Of a stretch of 64,000 bases of DNA, positions 50,221 to 59,640 are shown piece after piece. The stretch spans positions 186,001 through 250,000 of the forward strand of contig CANLXA010000003.1 in assembly GCA_947494975.1 (NCBI GenBank), read 5' to 3'. The notes below the pieces were generated by a model. That model was not told where the DNA came from, did no database searches, and saw only the letters and a list, made by a program, of their open reading frames with translations. This DNA is from an uncultured Roseicyclus sp. GTDB taxonomy: Bacteria; Pseudomonadota; Alphaproteobacteria; Rhodobacterales; Rhodobacteraceae. The position numbers and the translations under genes are program-made. Numbering within the stretch: position 1 is the stretch's first letter; every line of letters begins with the position of its first letter.

Positions 50221-51876
50221 TCAGGCCGAGAAGCCCAGGTAGTGGACGTTGATCTCGAACTTCGGATGCATGCCGGCATTCACGATGCCCGGGCTGTAAT
50301 GCCGGAAGAGCGAGCGCCAGTAGGGCTGAATGGTGACACCTTCTTCTTGCATGATCTGCTGCAGGCGGACCATGACCTCGCGGCGCGCATCGGCATCCTG
50401 GATGCCGTTGGCCTGGCTCAGAAGCTCATCGAACTCGGCATTGGAGAAGCCGCTTTCGTTCCACGGCACACCGGTGCGGTAGGCGAGGTTCAGGATCTGC
50501 ACGCCAAGCTCGCGGTGGTTCCAGTTGGTCGAGCTGAACGGATAGGACGTCCAGTCGTTCCAGAATGTGGAGCCGGGGATGATCGTCCGCGTGACGTTGA
50601 ACCCGGCATCGCGCAGCTGTGCGGCCACGGCGTCGGTGGTGTTCTTGCGGTAATCATCGTCGATCGAGATCAATTCGAACTCGAAATCGGCATGGCCGGA
50701 TTCCTCCAGAAGCGCCTGCGCGCCCGCCGGATCGAAGGTCTGCGGCGGAAGCTCCGCATATTCCGGGTGGATCGGGCAGACATGGTGGTTTTCCGCCGTC
50801 ACGCCCTGGCCGTTGATGCCCAGATCGAGGCAGACCTGATTGTCGACGGCCATGTGGATCGCCCGCCGCACGCGCACATCGTCATAAGGTGCGGCGTTCT
50901 GGTTTGGACGGATCACCACGGTGGCCGCGGTCGTCACCTCGGATTGCTCCCAGCCGATGGCGGCGAACAGGTCCACGAATTCGCCGACCGTCTCGTAGGT
51001 CATGTCGAATTCACCGGCCTCTGCGCCTGCAAACCACGCGGCGGGGTCCTGGCCCAGATCGACAAATACGATCTCGTCCAGATAGGTGTCGCCCCAATAG
51101 GTGTGGTCGGGGTTGCGTACGAGCCGGGCGGACACGCCGACCTCGTAATCGGCGATCTGGTAGGCGCCGGTGCCGACGCCGTGATCGGCCGGGTTGGTGC
51201 CGATCAGATCGCGGTGCTGCACGGCGGAGGGATAATCCGCGATGCCGGGCACCAGCGTGATGTCGGGCTCGGGGTAGGTGACGCGCACGGTGTAGTCGTC
51301 GACGACCTCGATGGCACCTTCGCGCGCCACGCCGGTATCGGGATCGACGAGGCCGCCCATGCGGGTGGACATGGAATTGCCTTCCACGGTCGAGTCGCAC
51401 CAGCCGACGAAGTTGGCCGCCACGTCTTCGGCGGTGAAGGCATCGCCGTTGTTCCACATCACACCCTGACGCAGGTTCAGCGTGTAGACGGTGGCGTCCT
51501 CATTGGCCTCCCAGCTGTCGAGCAGGACCCCTTCGAAGGAGCCGTCCTCGTTGTACTGGATCAGGTATTCGAGGAAGCCGCGGGTGATGTTGGCCATCTG
51601 CGACCAATCGTAGGTGCGGGGATCCTTGAGGGCGCGCACCTCTTGCTGGATGCGCAATGTGCCGCCTGCGGCGGGCACCGAGCGGTGGCCATCGGCCAGC
51701 GCCGCATCGGCGCCGATCAGCGAATAGGCCGCGGCGGCGCTGAGGCCCAGGGCGGTGGAGCGCACGAGGAACTCCCGGCGGTCCAACTGACCGGCCTTGT
51801 GCTCGCGTGCATACATCTCGGCCACCGGGTGGGTGGTCAGCCCTGTAGACCCGTCGGTATGGGTGAAATCTCTCAT
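50221..51876 (-). CDS. Peptide ABC transporter substrate-binding protein, Tat-exported
   Basis: A 551-residue SBP_bac_5 family protein. The signal region has twin arginines 33-34 in LDRREFLVRSTALGLSAAAA, indicating Tat export, after an unusually long 32-residue lead. The mature part has LRIQQEVRALKDPRTYDWSQ and VYTLNLRQGVMWNNGDAFTAEDV, typical of oligopeptide-binding proteins. It is the first gene of the transporter operon; the ligand is unknown. Confidence 0.92.
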   Translation of the reverse strand: MRDFTHTDGSTGLTTHPVAEMYAREHKAGQLDRREFLVRSTALGLSAAAAYSLIGADAALADGHRSVPAAGGTLRIQQEVRALKDPRTYDWSQMANITRGFLEYLIQYNEDGSFEGVLLDSWEANEDATVYTLNLRQGVMWNNGDAFTAEDVAANFVGWCDSTVEGNSMSTRMGGLVDPDTGVAREGAIEVVDDYTVRVTYPEPDITLVPGIADYPSAVQHRDLIGTNPADHGVGTGAYQIADYEVGVSARLVRNPDHTYWGDTYLDEIVFVDLGQDPAAWFAGAEAGEFDMTYETVGEFVDLFAAIGWEQSEVTTAATVVIRPNQNAAPYDDVRVRRAIHMAVDNQVCLDLGINGQGVTAENHHVCPIHPEYAELPPQTFDPAGAQALLEESGHADFEFELISIDDDYRKNTTDAVAAQLRDAGFNVTRTIIPGSTFWNDWTSYPFSSTNWNHRELGVQILNLAYRTGVPWNESGFSNAEFDELLSQANGIQDADARREVMVRLQQIMQEEGVTIQPYWRSLFRHYSPGIVNAGMHPKFEINVHYLGFSA

Positions 51877-52111
51877 TTGCGTCGTCTCCCTGTGACGTCT
51901 TGATTTTGTCGGGTGCGTCGTCGGTCTCTTACGGCCGCTGATCCACCACCGGTTGCATTAGCGCCCTGATTGGACACTTGCGTCAATGGTTAGATGCGCC
52001 TGCTTTCAGTCTGTTTGCGACATCGGATTAAAGCAAAACCGACATCCGGCCCCGGCGCAACCCCATGTTGACGTAACGTCGCCCGGTGAGCGGCCCCGAG
52101 CCACGCGATTG

Positions 52112-52915
52112 TCAGCGCGGGCGCGGCTTGCGGAATGCCGAGGGTGTACGGCCCGTCGCTTGCGAAAACGCGCGGGTGAAATAGGCCGGCGAGGAGAAGC
52201 CCAGTTGCTCGGCCACTTCGCGCGCCGGAAGGTCGGTTTCCAGCAAGAGGCGGCGGGCCTCGTACATCACCCGCTCACTCAGAAGCGCGTGGGCCGGGCG
52301 GCCCGCGGCCTCCCGGCAGACGCGGCTGAGATGGGTCGGCGTTACCTGAAGCTGCTCCGCGTAATCCGCGACGCCCCTGCCGGTGCGAAATTGCGCCTCC
52401 ATCCGTTCGGCGAACAGCTCGGCCAGCCGATGGGCGCGGTCGCGGGCGATCTGCCCCTCCTGTCGGGCCAGTTCCCGGCTCATCCAGGCCGAGACCAGCA
52501 GGGAGTACGCGGTCAGTGCCCGGTCCATGGCGGGGGCGCGGGCCGCGATCTCGCCCTCGATCTTCTCGATATGGCTGGTCAGCGCCGCCTGGCTTTCGAT
52601 GTTGGAGACCCGCAGGTGAAACGGGTCGATCGGCATTTCGAGCGTGGTGTCATTGGGAAGCCCAAGCTCCAGCCCCTGGGTCTGCGCCGCCAGTTCGAGG
52701 GCCATGGGCACGCGGGCGGGCACGAAGACGGCGGTGTTGGGCCCGTAGCCGCGGGTGATGCAATTGACCGTGACGCGGCCCTGGCCGCGGGTGATCCAGT
52801 AGAGCCGGTTGCGCGGCGAGGCGTGCAGAAGTTCAACCTTCCACGCGCCCTGCATGCGCAGTTTGCCCAGGGAGGCGACGGAATGGGCAATCGGGCGATG
52901 GGAGTTTTCGAACAT
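52112..52915 (-). CDS. AraC family transcriptional regulator
   Basis: A 267-residue regulator. The C-terminal double helix-turn-helix (about 180-265) reads VADYAEQLQVTPTHLSRVCREAAGRP and ETDLPAREVAEQLGFSSPAYFTRAFSQATGRTPSAFRK, a classical AraC pattern. The N-terminal part is a cupin-like sensing domain. It lies immediately upstream of the peptide-transporter operon on the same strand and may control it. I chose ATG 52915; the upstream frame is GC-rich filler. Confidence 0.9.
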   Translation of the reverse strand: MFENSHRPIAHSVASLGKLRMQGAWKVELLHASPRNRLYWITRGQGRVTVNCITRGYGPNTAVFVPARVPMALELAAQTQGLELGLPNDTTLEMPIDPFHLRVSNIESQAALTSHIEKIEGEIAARAPAMDRALTAYSLLVSAWMSRELARQEGQIARDRAHRLAELFAERMEAQFRTGRGVADYAEQLQVTPTHLSRVCREAAGRPAHALLSERVMYEARRLLLETDLPAREVAEQLGFSSPAYFTRAFSQATGRTPSAFRKPRPR

Positions 52916-53058
52916 GGGCGCAAGGTAGCGGTGCGGGTATCCGGCGCAAGGGGGAAAGCGGAGAGGGCGGCGGACCCGCGCCCGCCCGCCCACCCACCCC
53001 GGGCGCGGGGCCGCCTTGTGCCCGGGTGTCGGGCGGGGCTTTGGATTGCGGTGGGAAG

Positions 53059-53112
53059 GGGGCGCTGCCCCCGGCCTGCGGCCTCCCCCGGGGTATTTGG
53101 ACCCAGTGGAAA
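53059..53112. repeat. Dispersed intergenic repeat, copy 2
   Basis: The segment reads GGGGCGCTGCCCCCGGCC, then TGCGGCCTCCCCCGGGG, then TATTTGGACCCAGTGGAAAG. It matches the copy at 13661-13713 over most of its length and again abuts the 3' end of a minus-strand gene, here miaA. Confidence 0.6.
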
Positions 53113-53116
53113 GGGA

Positions 53117-53983
53117 TCAGGGCAGGGAGATGTGCGTCCAGTTGCCCATATTGGAGCGAAACCAGGTGCGTTGGCGTTTGGCGTATTGCCGCGAGGCGGT
53201 GATGGCGGCGGCGCGTGCGTCAGCGAGCGAGAGCGTGCCCTTGAGGTGCGCGATGAGTTCCGGGGCGCCGATGGCCTTGCGCGCGCCGCCCGCTTCCGGC
53301 CAGCGGGGCAGGTTGGCGCGGGCTTCGTCCAGAGCGCCTTCGGCCAGCATCTGATCGAAGCGCTGTTCGATGCGGGTGTTCAGCCAGTCGCGCTCGGTAT
53401 CGAGGAGGAGGGGGGTGGCATTATGGATCGGCAGCAGCGGGGGCGGCGTGTCGGCCTGCCAGAGGGACAGCGGACGGCCGGTGGCGCGCCAGACCTCCCA
53501 GCCGCGCTGGATGCGGGCGCGGTTCTGGCGGTCGATCCGGTGGGCGAGCGTGGCGTCGTGACGGTCGAGATCGGCCAGAAGGGCGGCGATGGGCATCGCG
53601 TCGGCCTCGGCCCGGATCTCGGGCGGGATGGGCGGGATCTCGGCCAGGCCCTCGGTCAGCGCGCGGAAGTAGAGGCCGGTGCCGCCCACGATGACGGGAT
53701 TTTCGGGCAGGAGCGGCGTGATATCGCGCAGCCAATGGCCGACGCTGTAATCGGCCTCGAACGGGACATGGCCGTAGAGCGCGTGTGGCGCGAGGGCGGT
53801 CTCGTCAGGCGACGGGCGTGCCGTCAGCACGCGCCAGCCGTCATAGACCTGCAGCGCATCGGCGTTGACGATGATGCGGGATTGGGCGCGCGCGATCCGC
53901 AGGGCGAGCGCGGATTTGCCGGACGCGGTGGGTCCGGCGATGAGGACGGGGCGGTTTGGTGGGGGTGTTCCGTTGTATTTCAA
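53117..53983 (-). CDS. miaA: tRNA dimethylallyltransferase MiaA
   Basis: A 288-residue prenyltransferase modifying A37 of tRNAs that read UNN codons. The P-loop GPTASGKS is at residues 17-24. [19 protein letters not shown] matches the substrate-loop region, and [17 protein letters not shown] and [11 protein letters not shown] are further MiaA hallmarks. The length is slightly below that of E. coli MiaA, as in other alphaproteobacteria. It is divergent from pyrH. Confidence 0.95.
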   Translation of the reverse strand: MKYNGTPPPNRPVLIAGPTASGKSALALRIARAQSRIIVNADALQVYDGWRVLTARPSPDETALAPHALYGHVPFEADYSVGHWLRDITPLLPENPVIVGGTGLYFRALTEGLAEIPPIPPEIRAEADAMPIAALLADLDRHDATLAHRIDRQNRARIQRGWEVWRATGRPLSLWQADTPPPLLPIHNATPLLLDTERDWLNTRIEQRFDQMLAEGALDEARANLPRWPEAGGARKAIGAPELIAHLKGTLSLADARAAAITASRQYAKRQRTWFRSNMGNWTHISLP

Positions 53984-54103
53984 TGGATTGCCGCGCGATC
54001 TTCATGTAGGTCTGCCGCCGAGGATCGCAACGCGTTCAGGCGTTGAACCGGCGCGTCATATAGATCATTGTCCCGCGACAAGATCAAACGAGGAAGCTGC
54101 CCC

Positions 54104-54874
54104 ATGTCGACCGCCCCCGACGCCGCCGCGGATACCGCCCCCGACGCCGCCCCAGACACCGCCGATGTGCGCTATTCGCGCGTGATGCTGAAGATTTCCG
54201 GCGAGGCGCTGATGGGGGACCAGGGGTTTGGCCTGCATCCGCCCACGGTGGAGCGGATCGCGGCCGAAATCAAATCTGTTCATGACCTGGGGGTCGAGAT
54301 TTGCCTGGTGATTGGCGGTGGCAACATTTTCCGTGGATTGCAGGGCAGTGCCCAGGGGATGGAGCGGACAACCGCCGACTACATGGGCATGCTGGCGACG
54401 GTGATGAACGCGCTGGCGATGCAGGGCGCGCTGGAGAGCCTGGGCGTTTACACGCGGGTGATTTCCGCCATCACGATGAACGAGGTGGCGGAGCCTTACA
54501 TCCGCCGTCGCGCGATCCGGCACCTGGAAAAGAAGCGGGTGTGCATCTTTGCGGCGGGCACGGGGAACCCGTATTTCACCACGGATACGGCGGCGACGCT
54601 GCGCGCGTCGGAAATGGATTGCGAGGCGATCTTCAAGGGCACGAAGGTGGACGGCGTGTACGACAAGGACCCGGCCAAGCACGCCGATGCCAAGCGCTAC
54701 GAGACCGTCACCTATGACGAGGTTCTGGCGCAGCATCTGGGGGTGATGGATGCCTCGGCCATTGCGCTGGCGCGGGAAAACGACCTGCCGATCATCGTGT
54801 TCAGCCTCGATGAGCCGGGCGGGTTCCGCACCATCCTGTCCGGGCGCGGGACCTACACGAAAGTGGTGGATTAG
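54104..54874 (+). CDS. pyrH: Uridylate kinase PyrH
   Basis: A 256-residue amino-acid-kinase-fold UMP kinase. It has [30 protein letters not shown] and [19 protein letters not shown], all PyrH-typical. The first 22 residues form an Ala/Asp/Pro-rich extension ([20 protein letters not shown]) not present in E. coli PyrH. GAGGAAG precedes the ATG. It is normally adjacent to frr but here is separated by a divergent gene pair. Confidence 0.96.
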   Translation: MSTAPDAAADTAPDAAPDTADVRYSRVMLKISGEALMGDQGFGLHPPTVERIAAEIKSVHDLGVEICLVIGGGNIFRGLQGSAQGMERTTADYMGMLATVMNALAMQGALESLGVYTRVISAITMNEVAEPYIRRRAIRHLEKKRVCIFAAGTGNPYFTTDTAATLRASEMDCEAIFKGTKVDGVYDKDPAKHADAKRYETVTYDEVLAQHLGVMDASAIALARENDLPIIVFSLDEPGGFRTILSGRGTYTKVVD

Positions 54875-54883
54875 CGCCGCGGC

Positions 54884-55228
54884 TCAGAACCCTTCGGGGT
54901 TGCCCGGCACGATGCGGCTCACCTGACCGCGCGGATCGCCGGTAGCGTCGTCGATCATGCGCAGGCCGGCCTCGTTCCGCAGGATCCTTGTGCAGCTTCC
55001 CTGGGGGCCGTCTGCCCAATCGATGCAATAGCCGGTATCTGTCAGCGTCCAGCGGCCCTGCATATGCGTGCCGTTCGCCAGGCGCGCGTGGGAGGTGCCC
55101 TTGCCGCCGAAATGGATCACGGCCTCACCGCCCGGCGTGTCGAGGTAGACCGTTTGATCGGTCAGCAACCCGTCGAGCTGGGACCTGGACAATTGCGTAT
55201 CGGTGATGGGAGCGAACTTGGCGGTCAT
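54884..55228 (-). CDS. Hypothetical protein divergent from marR
   Basis: A 114-residue cytoplasmic-looking protein without signal peptide. The C-terminal half has MQGRWTLTDTGYCIDWADG followed by QGSC, with Cys68 and Cys79 in a G-x-W...C...W...C arrangement seen in several small alphaproteobacterial unknowns. The function is unknown. AAGG lies about ten bases before ATG 55228, which is preferred over ATG 55237. It shares a divergent control region with the MarR gene. Confidence 0.65.
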   Translation of the reverse strand: MTAKFAPITDTQLSRSQLDGLLTDQTVYLDTPGGEAVIHFGGKGTSHARLANGTHMQGRWTLTDTGYCIDWADGPQGSCTRILRNEAGLRMIDDATGDPRGQVSRIVPGNPEGF

Positions 55229-55248
55229 GGCAGGCATCCTTGTGAGTA

Positions 55249-55300
55249 TTGTCAGGGAGCTTGACTATCAGTGGTTTCACATATGGTCAAGCAACCTGAC
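55249..55300. promoter_or_regulatory. Candidate MarR operator in divergent region
   Basis: CTTGACTAT (55260-55268) and ATGGTCAAG (55283-55291) form an 8-of-9 inverted repeat. They are flanked by GTCAGG (55251-55256) and CCTGAC (55295-55300), a second, outer inverted repeat. The nested symmetry centred between two divergent genes is what an autoregulating MarR dimer would bind. Confidence 0.5.
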
Positions 55301-55336
55301 TATTGTGTTGCCAAACGCGGCGGGGTAGGGGAGCGC

Positions 55337-55780
55337 ATGGCGGATGATGGCTCGGATCTGGTGGATCATGTCGGCGTGGACCTGTGGTTTGCGTCGCTGG
55401 CCTATGAGCAGGCTATGTTCGCGCGGGTGGCGGAGCATGGCTTTGCCGATATCTCCGTCACCGACAGCGAGATCCTTGTGGCGATCCCGGCGGGCGGCGC
55501 GCGGATGACCGATGTGGCGCGGGCGCGGCGGGTGACCAAGCAGGCCGCACAGGAGCGGATCAAGAGCCTGATCGCGCGCGGATATCTGGCCGCGGAACCC
55601 GATCCGGAGGACAAACGCGCGCGGCGGCTGATCCATACCGATCGTGGCCATGCGCTGCGCGCCGCCCTGAACGGGATCAAGCGACAATTGCACCGGGAGG
55701 TGGAGGACCGTCTGGGCCGGGAGGCGACCGCGCGGTTGCGCGACCAACTGCGCGACTTACGGGCGCGATTGGCGGAGTGA
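55337..55780 (+). CDS. MarR family transcriptional regulator
   Basis: A 147-residue winged-helix regulator. The recognition region reads MTDVARARRVTKQAAQERIKSLIARGYLAAEPDPEDKRARRLIHT, with the DxRxR wing characteristic of MarR. It probably represses itself and the divergent hypothetical gene through the nested palindromes between them. GGGGAG precedes ATG 55337. The effector is unknown. Confidence 0.85.
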   Translation: MADDGSDLVDHVGVDLWFASLAYEQAMFARVAEHGFADISVTDSEILVAIPAGGARMTDVARARRVTKQAAQERIKSLIARGYLAAEPDPEDKRARRLIHTDRGHALRAALNGIKRQLHREVEDRLGREATARLRDQLRDLRARLAE

Positions 55781-55861
55781 GCGGCGCGGCGGATGGTCTA
55801 TACAAGACCCGCGGGCTGGCTTATTCACTGGACCAAACAAGGCGAGGGGTTTGAGGCGGCT

Positions 55862-56425
55862 ATGTCAGACGATTTCATGTTGGATACCGATGATCTTGAA
55901 CGTCGGATGGAGGGCGCGATCGCGTCGCTTCGCACCGAGTTCGCCTCGCTGCGCACCGGGCGTGCCTCGGCGTCGATGCTGGAGCCGGTGATGGTGGATG
56001 CCTATGGCGCGATGACGCCGATCAACCAGGTGGGCACGGTCAATGTGCCGGAATCGCGGATGGTGACGGTGAATGTCTGGGACAAGGGCCTTGTGGGCAA
56101 GGTGGAGAAGGCGATCCGCGAAAGCGGGCTTGGCATCAACCCGCAGCTTAACGGCACCATCATCATGCTGCCGATCCCGGAATTGAACGAGGAACGGCGC
56201 CGCGAATTGACGAAAGTGGCGGGCACCTATGCCGAGAACGCGCGTGTCGCGATCCGCAACGTCCGCCGCGACGGAATGGATCAGATCAAGAAGGCGAAGG
56301 CCGACGGGATCAGCGAAGATGACCAGAAATTCTGGGAAAGCGCGGTGCAGGAGGTGACCGATACCTTCATCAAACGCGTTGACGACGCGCTTGAGACCAA
56401 GCAGGAAGAAATCATGCAGGTGTGA
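55862..56425 (+). CDS. frr: Ribosome-recycling factor
   Basis: A 187-residue protein that with EF-G splits post-termination ribosomes. It carries [40 protein letters not shown] and [31 protein letters not shown], the family hallmarks. ATG 55862 gives the canonical start. A GC hairpin (56426-56445, CGGCCT/AGGCCG) follows the stop directly. Confidence 0.96.
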   Translation: MSDDFMLDTDDLERRMEGAIASLRTEFASLRTGRASASMLEPVMVDAYGAMTPINQVGTVNVPESRMVTVNVWDKGLVGKVEKAIRESGLGINPQLNGTIIMLPIPELNEERRRELTKVAGTYAENARVAIRNVRRDGMDQIKKAKADGISEDDQKFWESAVQEVTDTFIKRVDDALETKQEEIMQV

Positions 56426-56841
56426 CGGCCTGGGCCGAGAGGCCGGTGGGGGCTGACCGTGGATTGACGGGGCCTGACCTATGGGATCGCCTGTGGCGGG
56501 TCAGAGTGGCCGCGGCCAGCGCGACGGAGGCCAAAGACAGACCGGCGAGGGCAGTCCGCCTGTTCTGCCGCCCGTCGGCAATGGCGTGACGCAGAGGCGT
56601 CACCGGAGGCCGCCAACGACAGGCGAGCGCCGCGCCAGCGGGCCGTCAGACGGCCAAGTCGACGGACCTGCCATTCCCTGATAACTCCCGCATTTCTTGA
56701 AATGTTCACGGGCTTTGCCCATGTCGGGCGGATCGGTTGCGCCCCCGGTGTTGCCGGGGGTATGAAGCCGGGCCCCATTCGTGTTACGTCAGGGCGCAAT
56801 GGCGGGCACATAAGGGCCCATGACCAACGAGGCAAAGATAT
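56426..56841. other. frr-uppS intergenic region with perfect hairpins
   Basis: No credible gene lies in these 416 bp. Four exact inverted repeats are present: CGGCCT/AGGCCG (56426-56445), GTGACGC-AGAG-GCGTCAC (56586-56603), GGCCGTC-A-GACGGCC (56641-56655) and CCCCCGG-TGTTG-CCGGGGG (56742-56760). None has a T run. The right part presumably contains the promoter and leader of the uppS operon. Confidence 0.5.
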
Positions 56842-57582
56842 ATGATCGACAGTATGAGCGGGGCCGATGGTGCCAAGGCGCCTGCGCCGAACCACGTGGC
56901 CATCATCATGGATGGCAATGGCCGTTGGGCGCAGAAACGCAATCGTCCCCGATTGGTCGGTCATCATGCCGGGGCCAAGCGCGTGCGGGAGATCGTGCGG
57001 GCCTGCCCCGATCTCGACGTCAAATACCTGACGATCTTCGCCTTTTCGACCGAGAACTGGAAGCGCACGCAGACCGAAGTGGCGGGTCTGATGAAGCTGT
57101 TCAAGCGCTATATCCGGCGCGAGGCGCAGAACCTTCTGGAAGAAGGCGTGCGGGTGCGGTTCATCGGTGACCGGGTGCGGCTGGAGCCCGCGCTTGTGGA
57201 TCTGATGGACGGGCTGGAGCTTCTGACCGCGGACAACGACAAGGTGCACCTGACGATCGCGCTCAATTACGGCGGCCGCGACGAGGTGGCCCGCGCGGCC
57301 AGGCGGCTGGCCTACGATGTGGCGATGGGCAAGCTGGAGCCGAAATCGATCTGTGACGAGACGTTCCCGAAATACCTCGACACCCATGTTCTGCCCGACC
57401 CCGATCTGGTGATCCGCACCAGTGGCGAGGCGCGGATCTCGAACTTCCTGCTCTGGCAATCGGCCTATTCGGAATACGAGTTCATCGATACGCTCTGGCC
57501 CGATTTCACCCCTGATATCTTCGCCCAGGTCGTGGGCCGCTTTGGCGTCCGTGACCGGCGGTTCGGGGCCGTTCCTGTTTGA
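56842..57582 (+). CDS. uppS: Undecaprenyl (di-trans, poly-cis) diphosphate synthase
   Basis: A 246-residue cis-prenyltransferase making the lipid carrier for peptidoglycan. Catalytic Asp24 is in IIMDGNGRWAQKR; FAFSTENWKRTQ, ALNYGGRDE and RTSGEARISNFLLWQSAYSEYEF are family motifs. It heads the uppS-cdsA-dxr-rseP series, with only a few bases between genes. ATG 56854 is an alternative start. Confidence 0.96.
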   Translation: MIDSMSGADGAKAPAPNHVAIIMDGNGRWAQKRNRPRLVGHHAGAKRVREIVRACPDLDVKYLTIFAFSTENWKRTQTEVAGLMKLFKRYIRREAQNLLEEGVRVRFIGDRVRLEPALVDLMDGLELLTADNDKVHLTIALNYGGRDEVARAARRLAYDVAMGKLEPKSICDETFPKYLDTHVLPDPDLVIRTSGEARISNFLLWQSAYSEYEFIDTLWPDFTPDIFAQVVGRFGVRDRRFGAVPV

Positions 57583-57587
57583 CGGGG

Positions 57588-58454
57588 ATGGCGGCGTCCG
57601 GTCCCAAATTTGCCGATCTGGCGCCGAGGTTCCTGTCGGCGCTCGCCTTGATGGCGGTGGCGGGAACGGGCCTCTGGCTTGGCGGATTGGTCCTCGCGCT
57701 GCTGCTGTCGGGCCTGGGTGCGATGATGATGTGGGAGTATTTCCGCCTTATCATCCGGTTGAGCCCCCGGATCGCCAGCGCCGCGACGGCGATCACCTCG
57801 ATCATGTTATGCCTCTCATTGGTTCTGGAACACCGCTTTGCCTCGCCGGTGGAGGCGGTGCCGGGCTCGGGCGACCTGCGCCTGACCCTCGCGCTGACGC
57901 CGTCCTGGCTGGCGCTGGGTGTGCTGGCGGTGACGATGGCGGGCGTGATCGTGCTGGTCCACCGCTCGCGCCTGGAGACGATGTTCGGCGCGATGATCCC
58001 GGCGGCGACCTTTCTGTTCTTCTACCTGCACCAATCGGTGCCCTTCGTGATGTGGGTGGTGCTGGCCGTTGTCGTGGCGACGGATGTGGCCGGGTACTTC
58101 TTCGGCAAGCTGATCGGCGGCCCGAAATTCTGGCCGGCGCTCAGCCCCAACAAGACATGGGCCGGGGCCGCGGGCGGCTGGCTGTGCTCGGGCGCGATTG
58201 CTTTGGCCGTCGGGGCCTGGATGGGCGGAGGCCTGATGCTTGGCGGCGTGGTCTTCCTCGTGGCTGTGTCGTTCGCCGCGCAGATGGCGGATATCGCCGA
58301 GTCGGCCCTGAAGCGGCGCGCCGGCGTCAAGGACAGCTCGAACCTTCTGCCGGGCCATGGCGGCGTGCTGGACCGGTTCGACGGCATGATCGGCGGCTTC
58401 GTGATGGCGGGGCTGGTGTTCCTGCTTCTGGGCTTCACGGTCGGCGCGACATGA
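57588..58454 (+). CDS. cdsA: Phosphatidate cytidylyltransferase CdsA
   Basis: A 288-residue inner-membrane enzyme making CDP-diacylglycerol. About eight hydrophobic segments precede the signature ESALKRRAGVKDSSNLLPGHGGVLDRFDGM near residues 240-270, and KTWAGAAGGW is also typical. It starts five bases after uppS and overlaps dxr (ATGA). Confidence 0.94.
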   Translation: MAASGPKFADLAPRFLSALALMAVAGTGLWLGGLVLALLLSGLGAMMMWEYFRLIIRLSPRIASAATAITSIMLCLSLVLEHRFASPVEAVPGSGDLRLTLALTPSWLALGVLAVTMAGVIVLVHRSRLETMFGAMIPAATFLFFYLHQSVPFVMWVVLAVVVATDVAGYFFGKLIGGPKFWPALSPNKTWAGAAGGWLCSGAIALAVGAWMGGGLMLGGVVFLVAVSFAAQMADIAESALKRRAGVKDSSNLLPGHGGVLDRFDGMIGGFVMAGLVFLLLGFTVGAT

Positions 58455-59626
58455 GCCGACGCGTCAGTATTTTCGGGGCCACCGGCTCCGTCGGGCAGAA
58501 CACCGTGGATCTGATTGGCCGGGACCCGGACGCCTACGACGTTGTCGTCCTGACCGGTGCGGGGAACATCAAGCAACTGGCCGAGGATGCGATCCGCCTG
58601 AGGGCCGATATGGCCGTTACGGCGGACGAGGCGCGGCTCGATGAGTTGCGCGCGGCCCTTGCGGGATCGGGGGTTGAGGCCGCGGCGGGCGAGGCGGCGT
58701 TGCTGGAGGCAGCGGACCGCCCCGCCGATTGGATCATGTCGGCGATTGTGGGTGCGGCGGGCCTGGCGCCCGGCTTTCGCGCGCTGCGCCACGGCACGAC
58801 GCTGGCGCTCGCCAACAAGGAAAGCCTGGTGACGGCCGGGCCGCTTCTGCTGGCCGAGGCGCGGGCCAACGGCGCCGAGATCCTGCCCGTCGACAGCGAA
58901 CATTCGGCGGTGTTTCAGGGGCTGGTGGGCGAAGATATCGCAGCGGTCGAACGGATCATCATCACCGCGTCGGGCGGCGGCCTGCGCGATTGGCCGGTGG
59001 AGGCGCTGGCCAGTGCCACGCCCGAAGATGCAGGCGCGCACCCGAATTGGGATATGGGCCAGCGGATCACCATCGACAGCGCGTCAATGTTCAACAAGGC
59101 CATGGAACTGATTGAAACCAAGGAGTTTTTCGGTGTTCCGGCCGCGAAGATCGAGGCGGTCATCCACCCCCAGAGCATCGTCCACGCGCTGGTCGGATTC
59201 GTGGACGGCGCGTTGATGGCGCATCTGGGCGCGCCGGATATGCGCCACGCCATCGGCTATGCGCTGCACCATCCCGACCGGCGCCACCTGCCGGTGTCGC
59301 GGATCGATCTGGCGCAGATCGCCACGCTGGAATTCTATGCACCGTGCGACATCCGCTATCCGGCCCTGAAAATCGCCCGCGCGGTGATGGAAACCGGTGG
59401 CAAGGCGGGCTGCATTTTCAACGCGGCCAAGGAAACCGCATTGGACGGATTTCTGGCCGGGCGCATCGGATTCATGGACATGAGTGGCATTGTTGAGGGC
59501 ACACTTGACGCTATCTCGTCAAAAACCAGCCTTTCAATTGCCCCCAATACCCTTGAGGACGTCCTGAACACGGACCACATGGCCAGAGACATGGCCTGGG
59601 CCCAGATCGAGCAACATCAAACCTGA
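58451..59626 (+). CDS. dxr: 1-deoxy-D-xylulose 5-phosphate reductoisomerase
   Basis: A 391-residue NADPH enzyme producing 2-C-methyl-D-erythritol 4-phosphate, the committed step of the non-mevalonate isoprenoid pathway. NADPH motif FGATGSVGQNTVDLI is at residues 8-22, ALANKESLVTAG follows, and the metal site includes Asp148 and Glu150 in LPVDSEHSAVFQ. ITASGGGLRDWP and MGQRITIDSASMFNKAMELIE are conserved. It overlaps cdsA by four bases. Confidence 0.96.
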   Translation: MSRRVSIFGATGSVGQNTVDLIGRDPDAYDVVVLTGAGNIKQLAEDAIRLRADMAVTADEARLDELRAALAGSGVEAAAGEAALLEAADRPADWIMSAIVGAAGLAPGFRALRHGTTLALANKESLVTAGPLLLAEARANGAEILPVDSEHSAVFQGLVGEDIAAVERIIITASGGGLRDWPVEALASATPEDAGAHPNWDMGQRITIDSASMFNKAMELIETKEFFGVPAAKIEAVIHPQSIVHALVGFVDGALMAHLGAPDMRHAIGYALHHPDRRHLPVSRIDLAQIATLEFYAPCDIRYPALKIARAVMETGGKAGCIFNAAKETALDGFLAGRIGFMDMSGIVEGTLDAISSKTSLSIAPNTLEDVLNTDHMARDMAWAQIEQHQT

Positions 59627-59640
59627 ACGGGGCACGCTAA

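Noticed and set aside
56412-56603. A 63-codon minus-strand frame with a hydrophobic patch
   Set aside because: It overlaps the frr end and hairpins, has no ribosome-binding site that I can see, and no recognisable family.
57422-59626. A 734-codon frame appearing to extend dxr upstream
   Set aside because: The upstream part is the wrong frame of uppS and cdsA; Dxr starts cleanly at 58451 with its NADPH motif.
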